From assembly GCA_963969345.1 (NCBI GenBank), contig OZ017769.1, forward strand, positions 1,178,001 through 1,242,000: DNA of 64,000 nucleotides, given 5' to 3'. The DNA comes from Turbatrix aceti (taxonomy: Eukaryota > Nematoda > Chromadorea > Rhabditida > Panagrolaimidae). A program made the translations under genes and the position numbers. How positions within the stretch are numbered: the stretch's first letter is position 1; each line of letters begins with the position of its first letter. Shown piece by piece: positions 12,079-23,802 of this stretch. A model generated the notes under the pieces. That model was not told the DNA's origin. It made no database searches and saw nothing but the letters and a program-made list of their open reading frames with translations.

Positions 12079-12326
12079 CTGAAAAAAATAAAAATCAGAA
12101 CAAAAATAAAGGACAAAAAGTATACCAAACCGCTCAAAGAGAAAGATCAAAGATCAAAGACCACCCAACAAACATGGCCTAAAATTTTCGTTGTAAAAGT
12201 ACCGCGTGCGACAAAACAAAAAGGATTGTACGATTAAGGGCCTAAATTTTTTTCGGCATTTTCAAATACAAACAAACAAAACTGCGTCCATTCGTCTCTA
12301 AAGCATGCATGACAAAGTTCGAATCG
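12079..12326. other. intergenic with a copied intron block
   Basis: At 12130-12240 the AGAGAAAGATCAAAG block found in intron 1 of genes A and B recurs in + orientation. Nothing coding is seen. Confidence 0.4.
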
Positions 12327-12635
12327 GAGTTGTCGAACGTGCCAAAACTGTCGAGTCGAGCCTCTGGATTCAAAATTTTGAGTCGAGTTTTCATAATTTG
12401 TTTCAATCAGGAAAAATGGTTTTTTATTTTAGCAAAAACGAAAAATGGTTTTTTATTTAAAAATGTTTTTGCAATTAGCAAATTTGCGGAAACAAACCAT
12501 AAAAATCCTACATTTTTAACGAAAAGGAGCTGCTCGATTGGACTCGAAGATTCTCGAATCGAGTTTTGAGCGAATGCCTCGACTCGGCTCAAAAACTCGA
12601 AATTCGGTCGATTTCGAGCGCTCGAACGACAACTC
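12327..12635. repeat. short element with GAGTTGTCG ends
   Basis: A 309-bp stretch bounded by GAGTTGTCG and CGACAACTC and rich in TCGA/GTCGAG motifs. This is MITE-like. No target-site duplication could be identified. Confidence 0.4.
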
Positions 12636-13375
12636 AAGTATAAAATACCATATTGCAGATTACCCTCTATTCAGATTGTTCCAAAAAGTATCCTGATAGA
12701 CTAATTCGCACACGCTGATTCAAAAAAAAGACATATCAGACTGCGATCTCTACGCAAAATCAAGATACAAAATGCTATTAAAATAGTAACAAGATGAAAT
12801 GTGCATTTTCAGAAACGGGCGTTTTCGTAATAATGTTTTTGTCGAACGCGCTATGATGCGTTTGAATGATATCGAAGTGCGTCGTCAAATCGTTGTCAGT
12901 TGAATAGCAGTTCATCCGACCGCATGAACCATATGACTGGGAGCAAGCTGAAGAAGAGGCCACAGATGCCGCCGCAGAACCGATCACCAATGGCATCACC
13001 AAGGGTCAAAAAAAATGACTGACTCGAACGACAATCAAATCGATCCGGGCACGACCAAACGAGCTAAAACCACTGCAAATAGCACCAAACTGGCTTCAAA
13101 GCAGTCTGAGAAAATAGCTAACAATCTGGCTGGAATTTTGATTGCTAATAAAATTCAAAATGAATTTTTTTAATTTTAAAATTAATGATTTTTGTACGTA
13201 TGCGTGCATTGAATTTTGTACTACATACGATCAAATATGAATTTATAAACATTATGGGTGTATTATGCGCTGTTCTATACATTCACACCATTTGTCTGTC
13301 TGTCCCAAAAAAAATTAGTTAGCAAGCAAAAGCTGCGCAGAGAGGCCGTAAAAATACAAGCAGGGATGGTATAAC
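12636..13375. other. non-coding, no feature recognised
   Basis: No supportable reading frame or RNA gene. A/T-rich with scattered short ORFs. Confidence 0.4.
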
Positions 13376-13846
13376 GTTTGAATGTTGACCACATTACGGT
13401 AAACGAACTGTGTGTTTGAATTTTTGGCGGGAAAAATACTTCTCGGCACAGTAACGCGTTGGCATAGCAGCATTCGGCAACAGCGTAGCGAATCGACTCA
13501 TCGGTTCGCACATTCCTGAAGAGTGGCAACAGGTTTGAATGTTGACCACATTACGGTAAACGAACTGTGTGTTTGAATTTTTGGCGGGAAAAATACTTCT
13601 CGGCACAGTAACACATTGGCATAGCTGCATTCGGCAACAGCGTAGCGAATCGACTCATCGGTTCGCACATTCCTGAAGAGTGGCAACAGGTTTGAATGCT
13701 GACCTCATTACGGTAAACGAACTGTGTGTTTGAATTTTTGGCGGGAAAAATACTTCTCGGCACAGTAACGCGTTGGCATAGCAGCATTCGGCAAGCGCGT
13801 CGCGAATCGACTCATCGGTTCGCACATCCCTGAACTGTGGAAACAG
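13376..13846. repeat. 3 x 157-bp tandem repeat
   Basis: Units start at 13376, 13533 and 13690 with GTTTGAATG(T/C)TGACC. They are nearly identical; differences are few (for example ACGCGTTGG versus ACACATTGG), and the third unit degenerates at its end. The identical minus-strand ORFs here are a by-product of the repetition. Confidence 0.9.
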
Positions 13847-13914
13847 TCTTTCATGGTTGTGCCGTCGTAATCGCGCGACGCGGATGCTATGCCAATTGCT
13901 TGTATACTGTTTTC

Positions 13915-14230
13915 ATTTATTCTCTATCTCGTACGCACCATATCATACATACAACACTACAATGAATAGTCAGTAGAAGGTGATGAAGGTGATGAAGATG
14001 ATGATGGCGACTCGTACGTAGAGGGGCCCATCCGGAACGGATGTCATTGCGATACGTGCACCCTGAGTTCGCAGCTCTGATAGGGGACGGGACGTGTTTT
14101 TGGTGTGGTGTGGTTTTTTGATTGGATGATAACGATTGAGTTGTAGAAAACCGCTGCGCCCAAGCGGGATCGAACCTCGACCTTGATTTCCTTGTAGAGA
14201 CGCGCCGCACACCACTGGGCCACCCGCGCC
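13915..14230 (-). repeat. tRNA-derived SINE
   Basis: The minus strand from 14229 to 14156 is tRNA-like: an A-box-like TGGCCCAGTGG and a B box GGTTCGATCCC are correctly ordered and spaced. The acceptor pairs only at four or so positions, the T stem has mismatches and no anticodon stem forms, so it is not a working tRNA. The downstream body contains ATC-rich repeats and ends near an AATAAATG. The layout fits a SINE with a tRNA head. Confidence 0.6.
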
Positions 14231-15483
14231 TGCTAGTATACTGTTCTGATGAGAATTTTTCCCGAAAAAAAAATTTAGCATACAACTCGCTGACGTCATT
14301 GAATCAGACAGTAAAGGACAGTACTTTCTGTGGTGTAACCTCACAGTATTTATTAATTAGGCAAAGTGTGTGCGTGTATGCTTCATTTTGTTACACCGAC
14401 ATACAGACATACACCACACACAGTATGTTTGTTGGTACACCTTCAGTTGAATCAGTTTGTTGGTACAACGTTTTTAGCACCGCGCATTCCACATAAAACA
14501 AAAAAAAAATTGACTTGAAAAAAAAATTAAAATTTTTCTGTAGTTTAATTTTTTTTCTAATTTCCCCTAACAGTCCAAAGCATTCTTACAAACGTCTGAT
14601 TTGCATTTTATTCGATCCTACTACGGCTTTCCGTTTCGTAGTTCATCCAACGCTGCTTCTGAAGAAATGTAGTTGATTTCAAGCACGACAGAAACGTTTT
14701 GAAGCACACAGGTAAAACGCTGTCGGATAAAAATTTAAATTTTATGCGACACATATGGCCTGCAATAAATCTGAAAGCACTATTTTGCTCTGCTAATAAA
14801 AATCAAGAAAAATAAGGTTTTTGTTTGCAAAATTGTTGAGGTTTTTGCCTGAAGACGTTGTATCGATACAGGTATGGAAAAACGGACGATTGTTATTTAT
14901 GGTTTTTTTGTGCATTTATCAATCGTATTCCAAGCTTTCGAACGAATTTTTAGCTGAACCAATGGAAAAAATGCAGGCCGCCAAAGTTGTTATCAACGAC
15001 AGAGTGCATGTACTATGTATATCGTATGGTTATCTGAATGAATGTTTCTGTCGTTGTGTCTAGTCCGGACTCCGGATAGAGGCGAACGTTTGCAAATAGA
15101 AAAAAACGACTGTTTGCCCCTCCCTGATTTTGGCATCGTAAAATTCAACAGTTTTGTACTTTATTTATAACAGCAAATCTACTACAGCACAGCTATGAAA
15201 ACTACAGAGGCTAAGGGAAAAATCATGCTGGTGCCGGGCAAACAAGACGTTATCAGCAAAAGTGAAAAAAAAACAAAAGACAATAAAAAATTCATCAGAG
15301 ACCCGAAAAACCGGCGACAGATGTTTTTATAAGAAAAAAGAGCGCAATAATAAACTATTTTGAACATTTCTCGGAGTGCGTGGTCACCCGTGTTTGGAAC
15401 GTGGTTACGGGGAGGGGATAAGAAATCCCCCAAAAAATAGACAGAGAAGAGAAAAAAAATTGGATACGCCGTAGATACAATTT
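14231..15483. other. intergenic; 3' flank of CDC42SE
   Basis: No gene supported. A minus-strand AATAAA (TTTATT on +) at 15170-15175 is a possible poly(A) signal for the CDC42SE gene, giving a 3' UTR of roughly 300 bp. Confidence 0.4.
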
Positions 15484-16883
15484 TCAGAGGGTAGAAACGA
15501 TAGGTCGATCGGTCGAGCGAAGATGGTCTGGAACGGGTATTTCGAACTCATAGCTTCCTTTCGATTGAAGAAGCGTCGTCACTGAGTCCACATTGGACGA
15601 AGCCGTGAGGTCGTTGGCGCCCATGTGCCCGATATGCCGGAACTCGGTGGGGCTACCGATCATTGAGCGATCGATTCTGACACGACGCATCTGAAATTCA
15701 ACAAAAAAATTTATTTATTAGTCGGTATTATCAATATTGTTTCTATTGACTGATCGTAAGCGCATGCCCAAACACAAAAGGAACATTTATTGTCTCTGCT
15801 ACCGTAAATTTATTAATCAGCGTTCACGAATTCTACACGGAAGTCACATGTCTCCAATGTGCAAGCCTGATTCCGATACCTAACGCAAACACCGTACATG
15901 CAACACACAAAAAACCCCTGGATCATCCGAGCAGCTGAGGATTAAACGCAATCCGTCTCGTCTTCGGTCTCCATGACAGGTTTCTTACCCTCTTTCAATT
16001 TTTTTTGATCCGAGATACAAAACAAATAGAAAGCTGATACCAAAAGGGTAATTTTCTGCCTTCCTTTTTTGCTCATTTACAATCAAAAAGTTTTGCTTTT
16101 AGCCAATTGACTGTTATTGCATGCAAACGGATAATTGTGAACAACAAAGCAGTTATTTTTAGTATCCATTAAAAACCAAAAACACCTGTCGTTTGCCAGA
16201 TGTGGAGAAAAACGATGAAGGAGCGTAGGTGTCAAAAAAAACAGAAAGAAAAAAATAATGCGAAAAAAAAATAAAAGATCGTAAACAAAATTGGTAATTC
16301 GTGGGATAATTAGAAAACTTTCTGTTAATAAAATATTACGTCAGGTGCGCTGGATAACATTTTTTTTCGCTAAAATGTTACGTTTGCCGTCGCTGTTTCT
16401 AGTGGATAACAAAAAATGCTCCTAAGATGTTACTTCGTGTCCGCTGCATAACATTCAGTTTTCGCTATTTTGTTACGTTTTGTCTGCTGGTTTTCGAGAA
16501 TAACACTTTTTGAACACTGTTATGTTACTTTTCTGGATAACGTTCGAATCCTTCAAAAGTGGTAATTTCACGTACAAAGTTCTACGCGCCGTTTTAGATC
16601 ATGTTTTTTTCTCTGCTTTTTTCAACAATTTCCCCTCGATTTTCAGTTACTCTCGTCCCCCTGCTTTCATTGATATATAATATTTTCAACTAAAGCAAAA
16701 AAGAAAATAAACAAAAAACCCGCATAATGCTCTCGGCAAACTATGAACCCTTGTCGAAAAAAACTGGTACTCAAAAAGCAGCAAAACAATAGGATATATA
16801 GATTGCTCAAAAACACTCACGTCGGCCTGGGGAGATACGCAGCAGTTGAGCAGCCACAACTTTGACGGGTTTCGAAAAAGCAT
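15484..16883 (-). CDS. CDC42SE: CDC42 small effector protein
   Basis: Exons 16821-16883 and 15484-15690 join in phase 0 (270 bp, 89 aa). The product begins with a short hydrophobic and cysteine stretch (KLWLLNCCV, residues about 8-16), where vertebrate CDC42SE1/2 have a palmitoylated Cys pair. A CRIB motif follows: RIDRSMIGSPTEFRHIGHMG at residues 25-44, with the family's RIDRSMIG lead and the I-x-P-x(2)-F-x-H-x(2)-H-x-G core. Length is close to the 79-84 aa of the human proteins. Known role of the family: binding of GTP-loaded CDC42 at the membrane and control of cortical actin. Intron 1 (1.13 kb) contains a GTAAC-module repeat. A possible upstream untranslated exon lies at about 16978-17003. 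Confidence 0.9.
16326..16532 (-). repeat. GTAAC-module repeat, copy 1
   Basis: In the CDC42SE intron. Minus orientation, all five modules recognisable. Confidence 0.85.
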
Positions 16884-16977
16884 CTTGGGGGGTTTGTGAC
16901 GCTGATCGGGATGGATGCGGGGGCCAGCGGTTGTCCAGGTGTGTGTTTCTCTTCAACCACAAGGCAGTCAGTCTCAC

Positions 16978-17003
16978 CTGTGGGGATTGAACGTGCAGCA
17001 GCG
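16978..17003 (-). other. possible 5' untranslated exon of CDC42SE
   Basis: On the minus strand CTTCTTTCAG precedes and GTGAGACTG follows a 26-nt block about 95 bp upstream of the CDC42SE ATG. Confidence 0.3.
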
Positions 17004-17581
17004 CTGAAAGAAGAAAAGGCGGTTAGACAAGATGTGTGTTTGAGGAGGATGAGTAACGATTCCCGCCTCTGGCCAAAAAAAGTAGCGCGCCACGAGCTTG
17101 TATCGCGTATGTATCAGACCACCCGCCTCGATCATCTCGGTAGTGGTCTATTCATTGTCCAACAAAAAAAAAGAGGGTAAAGGTGGGCTGGTTCATTCGC
17201 GATCACAAATCAATTGAAAATTGTCAAACACATATAAATAATAAAAATACATTTGGCACCAAAAAATCGAGTTGACATTCAAAAATGATCCATTGAGCAA
17301 ACACAAACATCCTGTTAAATTCGCAGCCGTCTGGTGATAAAAGCACAAAAAGTGTGATAACCCACCCAAAAACAATAAAGAAAAAAAACGCAAGTAAATT
17401 CTTGGATGTTTGACAAAACCGAGCGTCGCTAAAAAAAGTAAAAGAAAGAGTCAGCAATGTCGAAAAGGTTCAAATTGCAATTTTTTTCAGCCGTGTGAAA
17501 AAAAACCGAGTAACAAGTTCGTATTTTGGAAAAAAAGAAACATCATAAAATATTTATTTATTATAGTAACAGAACAGAATT

Positions 17582-17741
17582 AAAAAAGTGATATTCTCAG
17601 AAAATAGCACCCAAAATGTAACAAAACAACAAAAATCAAATGTTATTCAGCAAAACGTGAAGTAACACTTTAGGCGCATTTTTTGTTATCCAGCAAAAAC
17701 AGCGCCGGTAAATGTAACATTTTAGCAAAAAAATGTTACCT
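17582..17741 (+). repeat. GTAAC-module repeat, copy 2
   Basis: Partial: modules 1-4 present, module 5 missing. Confidence 0.8.
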
Positions 17742-18652
17742 AGTATATTCTAAAAAAAACATATTCTAAAATATTATAAAAAAATTCCCTGCAGCGTAAA
17801 AAAAACGCATTTTTTCCGTGCGCACTTTTAAAAAATCAACATGTTCTTTTCTGCTGCAAAAAAGCTCTATGAAACTCTAACCGGTGAAGCAAGGAAGTGA
17901 GTGTCCGCCCATCTCAAGTGAACGTTTATTACCAAAAAAATTCTTTTTTCCCTAACATCCTTCCAGTTTTGCACAATGGTGCAATTGTCGGTCAAGAACC
18001 TCCTTCCCCTCCCTATTCTAGACTACGTTATCGTCACCACTCACTTTTTGGACAACCAAAAAACCACTCTTTTTTCTGTACAAAAAATATCATGTCGAGA
18101 CGCAGAAGATATACCAGATCTCAAGCAGGTAGCGTGTATCGTCCTGCTTCGCGACTTTCGAGTGGTGGTGCATGCGCGCGGAATGACTTTCCCAGTCGAC
18201 CGGACTTTTCAACAAGCGAGCATCTATTCTATTTTGAAAAAAAAGTGCAAAACTGTGTTATTGAATCATTGTTTGTGGACTTTCGGAAGTATCATCTTGA
18301 AAAGAAAAAAATTATACGGAGTGAAAGCAAGATCTATGGCCGGAGGAAAAATAAAGTGATAAATATTGGTTTAACACGCAAAAATTCTTCGTTTTGCTAA
18401 AAAAATAACGATAGATAGGAGAAAAGAATAAATTTATTATGCCGTAAACATGTTTTTGTTATGCTGAAGAAGAAGTAACAAAAAAGGAATAAATAATTTT
18501 GTTTGGCGTCAAATGCAATCAATGATCTGAACGTGACAATTTATATTTATGAAACACATGATCATATGCGGACACAGTAACGGTTTCTGCATAAATCGAA
18601 CAGGATCCAGAAACAACAGCATTGAATGAGTGTTAGCAAAAAAACATAGTGT

Positions 18653-18893
18653 AGAAAAGTAACATAACAACGTTAAAAAAGTGTTATTCCCAAAAAATAG
18701 CACCCAAAACGTAATAAAATAGCGAAAATTGAATGTTATGCAGCAGACGTGAAGTAACATTTTAGGGGCATTGTTTTGTTATCCACTAAAAACAGCGCCG
18801 GCAAACGTAACACGTAAAACGTAACAGGAAAAAAAGATGTTATCCAGCGCACCTGACGTAATATTTTATCACCAAAAAATGCTATTCACAAAA
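18653..18893 (+). repeat. GTAAC-module repeat, copy 3
   Basis: Near full length, with a small internal duplication of GTAACACGTAAAAC between modules 3 and 4. Confidence 0.85.
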
Positions 18894-21040
18894 CATCTGA
18901 CGGAAAAAAATTTATGTGGAGTACAGCAATACGGATCTTATATTTATATTGCATCCTACTTGGTCACATAAAACATATACAATGTCTAATGCATACACGT
19001 TAGTATTAAAACTGTTTAGGTCATGCATGTGAATATCGACGGGAAACGCTAAAAGTATACCCGTGTGGATACTGCATACCAAAAATAACGCAAAGGCACC
19101 ACAAATAACGTAACCCAATCTGAGTACAATTTCATCCCAGCCGCAGAAATATTTTAAAAATTTGACACCATGTAAGAGTTTCGGTCAACTTTTGCCCTCA
19201 CAATGAGACCAAGACTATCTGACTAACCATCAATTTTCAGACAAAAAATATTTAGAATAGCGTTATGACTTTCCCAATGACTACTAAGATCGTTTTACGC
19301 GCAATTTTTGTTGTCGTCCTCAGCGATGGCCGTGGTTGTCTACGTCCTCCCATTCATGCAACACAGGAGGAGGGGGGGAGGTGTCGCTAGGTGACAACAA
19401 AAAAGGCTAACTGCCCAGCGTTTAGAGTGACGTAGGTGCAACACAGCCCAAAAACTCTAACAGCAACAGAACAACTTTTTAGCAGCTAACAACGACGACG
19501 ATAACGTGGACGCGTTTGGTTCGGGTGTTCATCAAAAAGTGAAAGTGGCACATGCCCGCAACTTTAGACGCTACTGGCAATTTTATTATTCAACGCACAC
19601 GCACATGCGTACACTGTCGTGCCGGGGAGGTAGTTAGAGAAATGTCAGAAAAAAATAGTCGATAGATAAGAAAAGACGATGGGCGGGATTGCGTTAGACG
19701 GGTAAGACAAACATGATGTCTACCAGCTGATAATCCTGTCAGACAAACAACAACAAGTGACAATTGAAGGTGAAAAATCATCTAAGACTGTCAATTCAGT
19801 CAGAATTGACATCACTCAAAAAATAAGAAAGGAAAAAACGGTTAGTCATCTCGTAGACACAAAAAAAAGTAATAATAAATGAAGGTCGAAAGTTTTACGA
19901 TTACTCATCGATTGATGTATGTAAAAACCATAAATTGAATTGCACCTTTCGAAAAAAATGATGAAGAAATTCAAGATGCATCTTTTTGAAACACAATTTT
20001 TGGACAAATGAACGTTATGCATCGGTTAATAAATGGTATGCACAAAATACAGCGCTGCAACGTAGCATTTTCGTCCAAAATTGAAGCAACAATGTAATAA
20101 CTTTTGTTATTCACATTAAACGTAAAAAGAAACATAATTACGATCAAACATCCGTTTTGTTCGCTTGCTCGCAAGCACAAACAGTTTGATATAATAATTT
20201 TGTGCGGGAAATCGAACGAACGCTAACAATTGTGACCGCGTTCGCGAACGAGCAGCGAACAAACTTTTTTGATCATCATTGGTACAAAATTTTCTTCCGG
20301 GTAAAAAAAAGTGAACTTTGGTAACTTTGTCCTTGTTTGCAAACAAACACGAACAAAAAAATAAATTGTTCGCAAATGCTCGTTTCTGATTGAGAAAATA
20401 AAATTAATTTTAACGTGAAAAAATCAGTGACGTGAAAATAAATACAAGTGAAAAAAATGAACGTAACGTCTTTCTATTCATTCAATATCTAATAACCAAC
20501 CAACCCATCCATCAAAGTTTATTGTTTTGTCAGTCGGATAATTTGTAAATCCACCCTCACAGTCGTTTACGAACGTAGAAAGCAGGGAAAAAAGAAAGAA
20601 GCTATTTGCGTTTTCTCAGCACGTCACTTTCTGTGGATCAAAAAAAACAAAAGACAAAAAAAAAGAAGCGGAGGAGGAAGAAAAACACTTTTTCTGCAGA
20701 AATCAAACCGGAGTATTCTTTTAGCTAAGAAAATGTCTGACACACATGGGTCCGTAGTCTGCAAACATGCATGCAAAGACGACACCCCGCCAGCCATCTG
20801 CGTATCCACCCTCTCTACTGATTTTTCTTTTCTGAGTTGTCAGGCACGGGGAAGTCATTTACAACACCCATCTTTGGACAGACGACGCCCGGCAGACCAG
20901 AGACTCGTCGATCCAGAAATGTCATTTATCTCATACTGCAATCATTTGTTTTGAACAGCAGAAACAAAATTTGCTCAAAAAAAGAGGCTTCTCAACTTTT
21001 TGTAAATCTTGTGAGTTTATCAAACGACATCCTTGATTTG

Positions 21041-21221
21041 AAGCACCCAAAACGTAACAAAATAGCAAACATTGAACGTTATGCACCAGACGTGAAGTAA
21101 CACTTTTGGAGCATTTTTTTGTTATTCACCAAAAACAGCGCCGGCAAACGTAACACTATAGCGAAAAAAAATATTATTCGGTGCACCGAAAGTAACATTT
21201 TATCACAAAAAAGTGTTAATT
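21041..21221 (+). repeat. GTAAC-module repeat, copy 4
   Basis: 5'-truncated: it begins within module 1. Confidence 0.8.
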
Positions 21222-21914
21222 CATTTCACACCGATCTTTCGGATGCTCAAAGGTGAACGGCAATGACACAAACAGCTCGAACAGGGTGTGGACAACGGTT
21301 AGTGTGAATTGAATACAAGCGTAACTAATGCTATTGTTTTCTTTATCTTTTGCCCGCGCTTTTCTTTGTTTGAAAATATTGAATTACAAATACCAAAAAA
21401 TTATTTTTGAAAATTCAATGAGCATCAAAATTTGCCTCCACCAGAAAATCCTTCAATTGGTACAAAAGATTTTCTTTTACACAACCATTACGTAAAATCG
21501 TTGGGTGCACGACGTAAACGAGTTTGTAAAAAGGCGAAAGAGACTAATAAGGAAATGAGAAGAAGGAGGTCGTTACACTTGTCTTCGTTCGCCAAGGCGT
21601 GCTATGCTGGGTGTTCCAAGTGTATCCGCGCTCGAGTGCCCTTAATCCCAACAAAAGAACGCCGCTAAACATGTGTATTTCTTAGGAATCACCCTAGTCT
21701 TCTCTTTTCTCCTTCAGCCCCCCCCCCCTTTCTCTCTACAGCGCAGCACGCGTTGCACAACCAACTCCTTACATGGCGGACGACAACGGAGAGGGTAGTA
21801 CCCTGATGCAATTTTAACGAGGAGATAATGAGGTACAAAAAATGTAAATCACAGAAAATATTGCATTACGTGCTTTTTTGGACTCCAATTATTTTTATGA
21901 TGAAGTTAATTGTC

Positions 21915-22334
21915 GGCCAGATATTAATCAAAAAAAAAACGAGAGGGACTTTCTGCGCCCCAAAATTAAAAAAAATTTTTCTGCGTTTTTTGGATATTCA
22001 AGGCTGGTCTGCCATACCAAGCCCGCCGTATAGCCCTGACTTTTCCCCGACAAATTGCCACGTCTTCAGGTTGCTGAAGCATCATTTGTGCAACAAACGA
22101 TTCAACAATCTTGACCACCTCAAAACTAAAGTTGTCAAATTTTTGAAGTCACTGCCTTTTTCCTTTTGAGAACAGGGCACCCATGTTTTACCTGATAGAT
22201 GGAAGACTGTTGTAGATAGCAATGATAATTATAATGTTTAAAATTAACAAATTATTCAAAAAAATTAAAATAAAATAACAAATTATTTTTTAAATCGGTC
22301 ACAGGGGGGACCCAATTTATGCAACAACGTAATA
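21915..22334 (+). mobile_element. mariner-family relic, 3' part (+)
   Basis: Encodes the C-terminal end of a mariner transposase: PPYSPDFSPTNCHVF (third catalytic Asp in PYSPD), then LKHHLCNKRFNN and a stop. It is followed by an AT-rich tail and a terminal block CACAGGGGGGACCC. The 5' two thirds, including the first two catalytic Asp residues, are missing. An inverted relative lies at 27598-28030. Confidence 0.75.
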
Positions 22335-22426
22335 ATACTATCAAAATATCAAACATGAACAGAAATTTTTCTTATTCGAGCTGGGAAACAGAAACCAATC
22401 AGAACTACAGTATATCGAAAAAACGA

Positions 22427-22434
22427 ATTTGCAT
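22427..22434 (+). promoter_or_regulatory. ATTTGCAT octamer upstream of F1
   Basis: Exact POU-type octamer, 56 bp before the F1 ATG. Confidence 0.5.
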
Positions 22435-22489
22435 GCTTCCAAGTATGCATTTTGAAGACAAAATTTTTTTTTACATCCGGTTCGTGGCC

Positions 22490-23496
22490 ATGAGAGCAAT
22501 AAACTTTCAGGCTCTGGTCGTGGCTATCAGCTTGCTGGGGGGGTTGATATCGTCAGTTGACGCTGGAAGATGTCCGGCGGCAGTCTACTCGGTAATACTT
22601 GACAAAACTCTGGATGTCTTTTCGATTTCAAATGCGCCTAAGAAAGATCTTTGCGTCGTCAAGTTCACGAACTCCCTCAATTCGGCGGAAAATCCCGATG
22701 AGCGTTGTAGATCTCTGCTACCTGGTAGTTTTTATGTATACATCTATGATAACCCCAATTTCTGGCCCCCGAACGATTACTTCCACTGTGAAATTCAACC
22801 GGACGAGGTTAGTGCAAACGTCGTAGACAGACGTACACCTCCAATTTCAGCATGGAAATTTTGGCGCACTTCCAGTCGATGGCGCAGAGGAAACCAAGCC
22901 AGCGCCATCAGAGGCTGAAATGGATGCTTTCCTAAAACAATGCAATATTGAAAAAAAGAAGTCCGTCCAAGAATGTACAAAAATCAGGATGGATTTAATT
23001 GAGAGACTGGGGGGCAGAGATAGAGCTCAGCGTGTACTAAAAAGTCGAAAGGCAATGTTGATTGCCTCAAAAATAAATCGTAAGTTACCATCGTTTAAAA
23101 CTGCCATAAAACATTTCCTAAATTCCCGTTTCAGACACCCTCATTTTTGGCGGCGCTGGAACAGTTGTCGGTATACTTCTGATCATCCTTGTAGCTTACG
23201 CCGTTCTTGCCGGCAAGAAAAGCCGTCGCAAAGGTCAGGACGAGTCCACGACCGCCGATGAAACGAGTACGAATAATGTCAATCCTACCACCACCGAAGC
23301 CGAGCCCTCGAAGAAAAAGAAAAAGAAGAGGTCGATGGCGGCGCCGTCCATAATGTCCAAAGCGTCGATGATGTCGAAAGCAAGTACTGTGTCAAAAAGT
23401 GTTAAGTCAAAGAATACCTACAGCAGGAATGTCGATTCCGATGAGGATCAGAGGCGAAAGAAACGCAGAAGGAAAAGGAAAAGAAGACGACGTTGA
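22490..23496 (+). CDS. F1: six-Cys single-pass membrane protein
   Basis: Exons 22490-22807, 22851-23079 and 23135-23496 join in frame (909 bp, 302 aa). Signal peptide about residues 1-26. The ectodomain (about 27-185) has six cysteines in the contexts RCPAAVYS, LCVV, ERC, HCEI, QCNI and ECTKI; the shared LDVFSIS motif follows the first. One membrane segment (VVGILLIILVAYAVLAG, about 190-206) is followed by a Lys/Arg- and Ser-rich tail ending in a basic run. A long upstream in-frame extension (ATG at 22319) is less likely because the paralogues start at the equivalent ATG. F1 lacks the first intron present in F2-F6 and is the most diverged member. The family is not recognised; a receptor, adhesion or surface-antigen role is possible but unproven. 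Confidence 0.8.
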
Positions 23497-23717
23497 GAGT
23501 GTTTTTTTCTTTTTAAAGTGTACTAAATTGTGTTTTTTTGAGAGTGATAAACAGTTACTAGTGAATTTTTGAACGCCCGTACCAAAAACCGTAACCGTAA
23601 CTGGAACCGAAGATCAAGCGATATGTATTTAATTTTCAAACCGAAACTCCAATGTAAAAACCAGAATGATTGACACCTTGGTCAGCGAGTATACAAATTC
23701 AGCAAACTCGCAAAAAA

Positions 23718-23725
23718 ATTTGCAT
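23718..23725 (+). promoter_or_regulatory. ATTTGCAT octamer upstream of F2
   Basis: Exact octamer, 78 bp before the ATG, followed by AATAATCGAATCGGC, which is shared with F3. Confidence 0.55.
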
Positions 23726-23802
23726 ACTAATAATCGAATCGGCTAAAAACACGCTTCTTACTCAGTCGTGAACTGCCCTCACTGTGCGTCGAGCTTGTTG
23801 TC

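Larger units (their letters stand above)
17004..21912. other. 4.9-kb gene-poor, repeat-bearing stretch
   Basis: No gene is firmly supported. Three GTAAC-module repeats lie here. Around 17841-18400 overlapping open frames (17897-18400 and 17976-18359) occur with a possible intron (GTGAGT at 17898, CCTTCCAG near 17970), but the frames cannot be reconciled and no family is recognised. A C-run and TCTCTC tract lie at 21718-21738. Confidence 0.4.

Noticed and set aside
13275..13787. Several 62-84-codon minus-strand ORFs with repeated peptides.
   Set aside because: Produced by the 157-bp tandem repeat; no coding evidence.
14156..14229. A functional tRNA gene.
   Set aside because: A and B boxes are present, but the acceptor, T and anticodon stems do not pair properly; treated as a SINE head.
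17897..18400. Overlapping ORFs suggesting a gene at 17.9-18.4 kb.
   Set aside because: Frames and candidate splice sites cannot be made consistent, and no family resemblance was found.
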